Source: Nitrospirae bacterium RIFCSPLOW2_12_42_9
GTDB taxonomy: Bacteria; Nitrospirota; 9FT-COMBO-42-15; HDB-SIOI813
Reading direction: 5' to 3'
Length of the DNA stretch: 6,555 bases
NCBI GenBank assembly: GCA_001805205.1
Contig: MHER01000151.1
Coordinates: 1-6,555, forward strand
Shown: one piece after another, positions 5,513 through 6,555 of the stretch
How the letters are laid out: the number at the start of each line of letters is the position of its first letter
Position numbering within the stretch: the first letter of the stretch is position 1
Made by a program: the position numbers and the translations under genes
Notes under the pieces: generated by a model
Told to the model about the DNA's origin: nothing
Seen by the model: only the letters and a program-made list of their open reading frames with translations
Databases searched by the model: none

Positions 5513-6555
5513 ATGGAAAGGTTTATATCCCCTGAACCGGTTGTCAGACTGGAGAAATACTTCTCAAATCCTTATAAAAATCTTATTGCTGCTGCCAGGA
5601 CATGCTATTCAGATAAGGGTATTATTGATGAGGACAAGATTTCAGGAGAAGCAGTGCTTGCCTTGAGCGAAGCGAAAAATGAGAAACTTGTTAAAAGCAT
5701 CTACAAGGCAGGTCATCACACCACATTGCAGCATGCCCATTTCCAGTTTACACTCAACAATGTCTCAAGGCAATTCGTCTGGTCATTCCTTCACAGTCAT
5801 CCTTTCTATAATTCCGAACAGGTAAGCCAGCGATACGTTGCTATAAGACCAGGTAATTTTGTCATACCACCATTGAAGGGAGAGGCTCTGGCAATATATG
5901 AGAAGACCATAACCAATCAGATGCAGGCATACAAAATACTCTGTGAGAGTCTCTTTCCAATTGCAAAAGATGAGTATCTCAGGCGTTTCAGGGGTTACAG
6001 GAAAAAAGGAAAAACCAGGGAATATGAATTGCTGCAAATAGAACTGCCGATATACAAGACAGGGAAGAATATAGATAAGGAAGCAATGAAGAAGGCACAG
6101 GAAGTGGCACGCTATGTTATTCCGGTAGCCGCATTTACCTCCCTTTATCACACTGTCAATGCAGTTACCCTATTCAGATACTACCGCCTTTGTAAACAGT
6201 ATGATGTCCCTCATGAACAACAGACTGTTATTGGCAGGATGATAGAGGAAGTGCTGAAAGTGGAACCACTGTATGAGACTATCCTTGAAGACCCCCTTAC
6301 ATTAGAGGCAACTCCGGAATACCAGTTTTTTATATCTCATCAACCAACATCAGGATCCCGTGTAAAGAAAAGGTTCTTGCAGGAGTTTGACGCGAGCCTG
6401 AAGGGGAGGTTATCAAAGCTTATTGACTTTAAAAAGAATAACGAGGCAGTAATTGCCGGTTCTGTCCGCGAAATTCTCGGGATCCCCTCTTCAAAGTCTG
6501 TTGATAAAAGGAGGCTTTCGAATGAGAGGGCGATAAGGCTTGTACTGGATCCTTC
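5513..6555 (+). CDS. ThyX-like (FAD-dependent thymidylate synthase family) protein, 3' end outside window
   Basis: The frame is open from the ATG at 5513 to the window edge (347 codons, no stop). An in-frame TAA at 5483-5485 with no other start codon between fixes this start; the ribosome binding site is poor (AAGAAAG). ThyX makes dTMP from dUMP using FAD, NADPH and methylene-tetrahydrofolate. Supporting features are AARTCYSDKG (27-36), HHTTLQHAHFQFTLNNVSRQF (68-88), SEQVSQRY (101-108), and the C-terminal VNAVTLFRYYRLCKQYDVPHEQQ (215-237), which resembles the dUMP-site helix with N, R and Q positions. The hallmark RHRxxSxNExSxRY is altered: the SxRY end is kept, but the RHR part reads HSH (94-96) with shifted spacing. 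The ThyX-like domain seems to end near residue 255, yet about 90 more residues follow. From memory, some anaerobic bacteria encode proteins of about 500 residues with two ThyX domains, and this is probably the first half of one. Confidence 0.8.
   Translation, partial: MERFISPEPVVRLEKYFSNPYKNLIAAARTCYSDKGIIDEDKISGEAVLALSEAKNEKLVKSIYKAGHHTTLQHAHFQFTLNNVSRQFVWSFLHSHPFYNSEQVSQRYVAIRPGNFVIPPLKGEALAIYEKTITNQMQAYKILCESLFPIAKDEYLRRFRGYRKKGKTREYELLQIELPIYKTGKNIDKEAMKKAQEVARYVIPVAAFTSLYHTVNAVTLFRYYRLCKQYDVPHEQQTVIGRMIEEVLKVEPLYETILEDPLTLEATPEYQFFISHQPTSGSRVKKRFLQEFDASLKGRLSKLIDFKKNNEAVIAGSVREILGIPSSKSVDKRRLSNERAIRLVLDP
5663..5678 (+). repeat. 16-bp repeat, copy 2, inside the thyX-like gene
   Basis: TTGAGCGAAGCGAAAA is identical to the minus-strand sequence at 2216-2231 just before tldE. 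Here it is translated in frame as part of LSEAKNEK (residues 51-58), in a variable stretch before the conserved HHTTLQH region. If this is a dispersed repeat, its insertion has been tolerated in a surface loop. Confidence 0.5.

Noticed and set aside
5783..6151. 122-codon minus-strand frame inside the thyX-like gene
   Set aside because: It is antisense to a coding frame with clear ThyX motifs; the Cys/Tyr/Phe-rich product looks like an artefact.

Overview
The window reads as ordinary chromosomal DNA from a bacterium of moderate to low GC content. Ile codons are often ATA and Arg codons often AGG/AGA. Gene content (TldD/TldE, a YihX-type HAD hydrolase, a MoeA-like protein, a ThyX-like protein) together with that codon use suggests an uncultured anaerobe, perhaps of the Nitrospirota or Desulfobacterota. 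This placement is an impression, not a result. No rRNA, tRNA, CRISPR array, insertion sequence or phage gene was seen.

The layout is two divergent transcription units around a 154-bp AT-rich region (3687-3840). The left unit runs on the minus strand: tldD (2241-3686), tldE/pmbA (869-2212) and a TetR-family regulator (251-862), with gaps of 28 and 6 nt. It ends in about 250 bp without a convincing gene (1-250). The right unit runs on the plus strand: a HAD-family hydrolase (3841-4470), a short MoeA-like protein (4451-5443, overlapping the HAD gene by 20 nt) and a ThyX-family gene (5513 onward) that leaves the window while still open.

TldD and TldE are known from enterobacteria to form a heteromeric metalloprotease in which TldD carries the HExxxH site and TldE does not. 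Both signatures are visible here. The TetR gene at the end of the same operon may regulate it, but no operator could be proven. The right unit has no obvious common pathway: a sugar-phosphatase-like HAD, a molybdenum-cofactor-type fold and a thymidylate synthase-type fold. The last two both depart from their families' conserved active-site motifs, which is the most interesting protein-level signal in the window.

At the DNA level the notable items are a perfect 13-bp inverted repeat inside tldD (3385-3416), a 10-bp one inside tetR (390-418), a 16-bp sequence present once upstream of tldE and once, inverted, inside the thyX-like gene, and a leader before thyX that can fold in two competing ways. 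I did not find a clear new defence, mobile or biosynthetic system.
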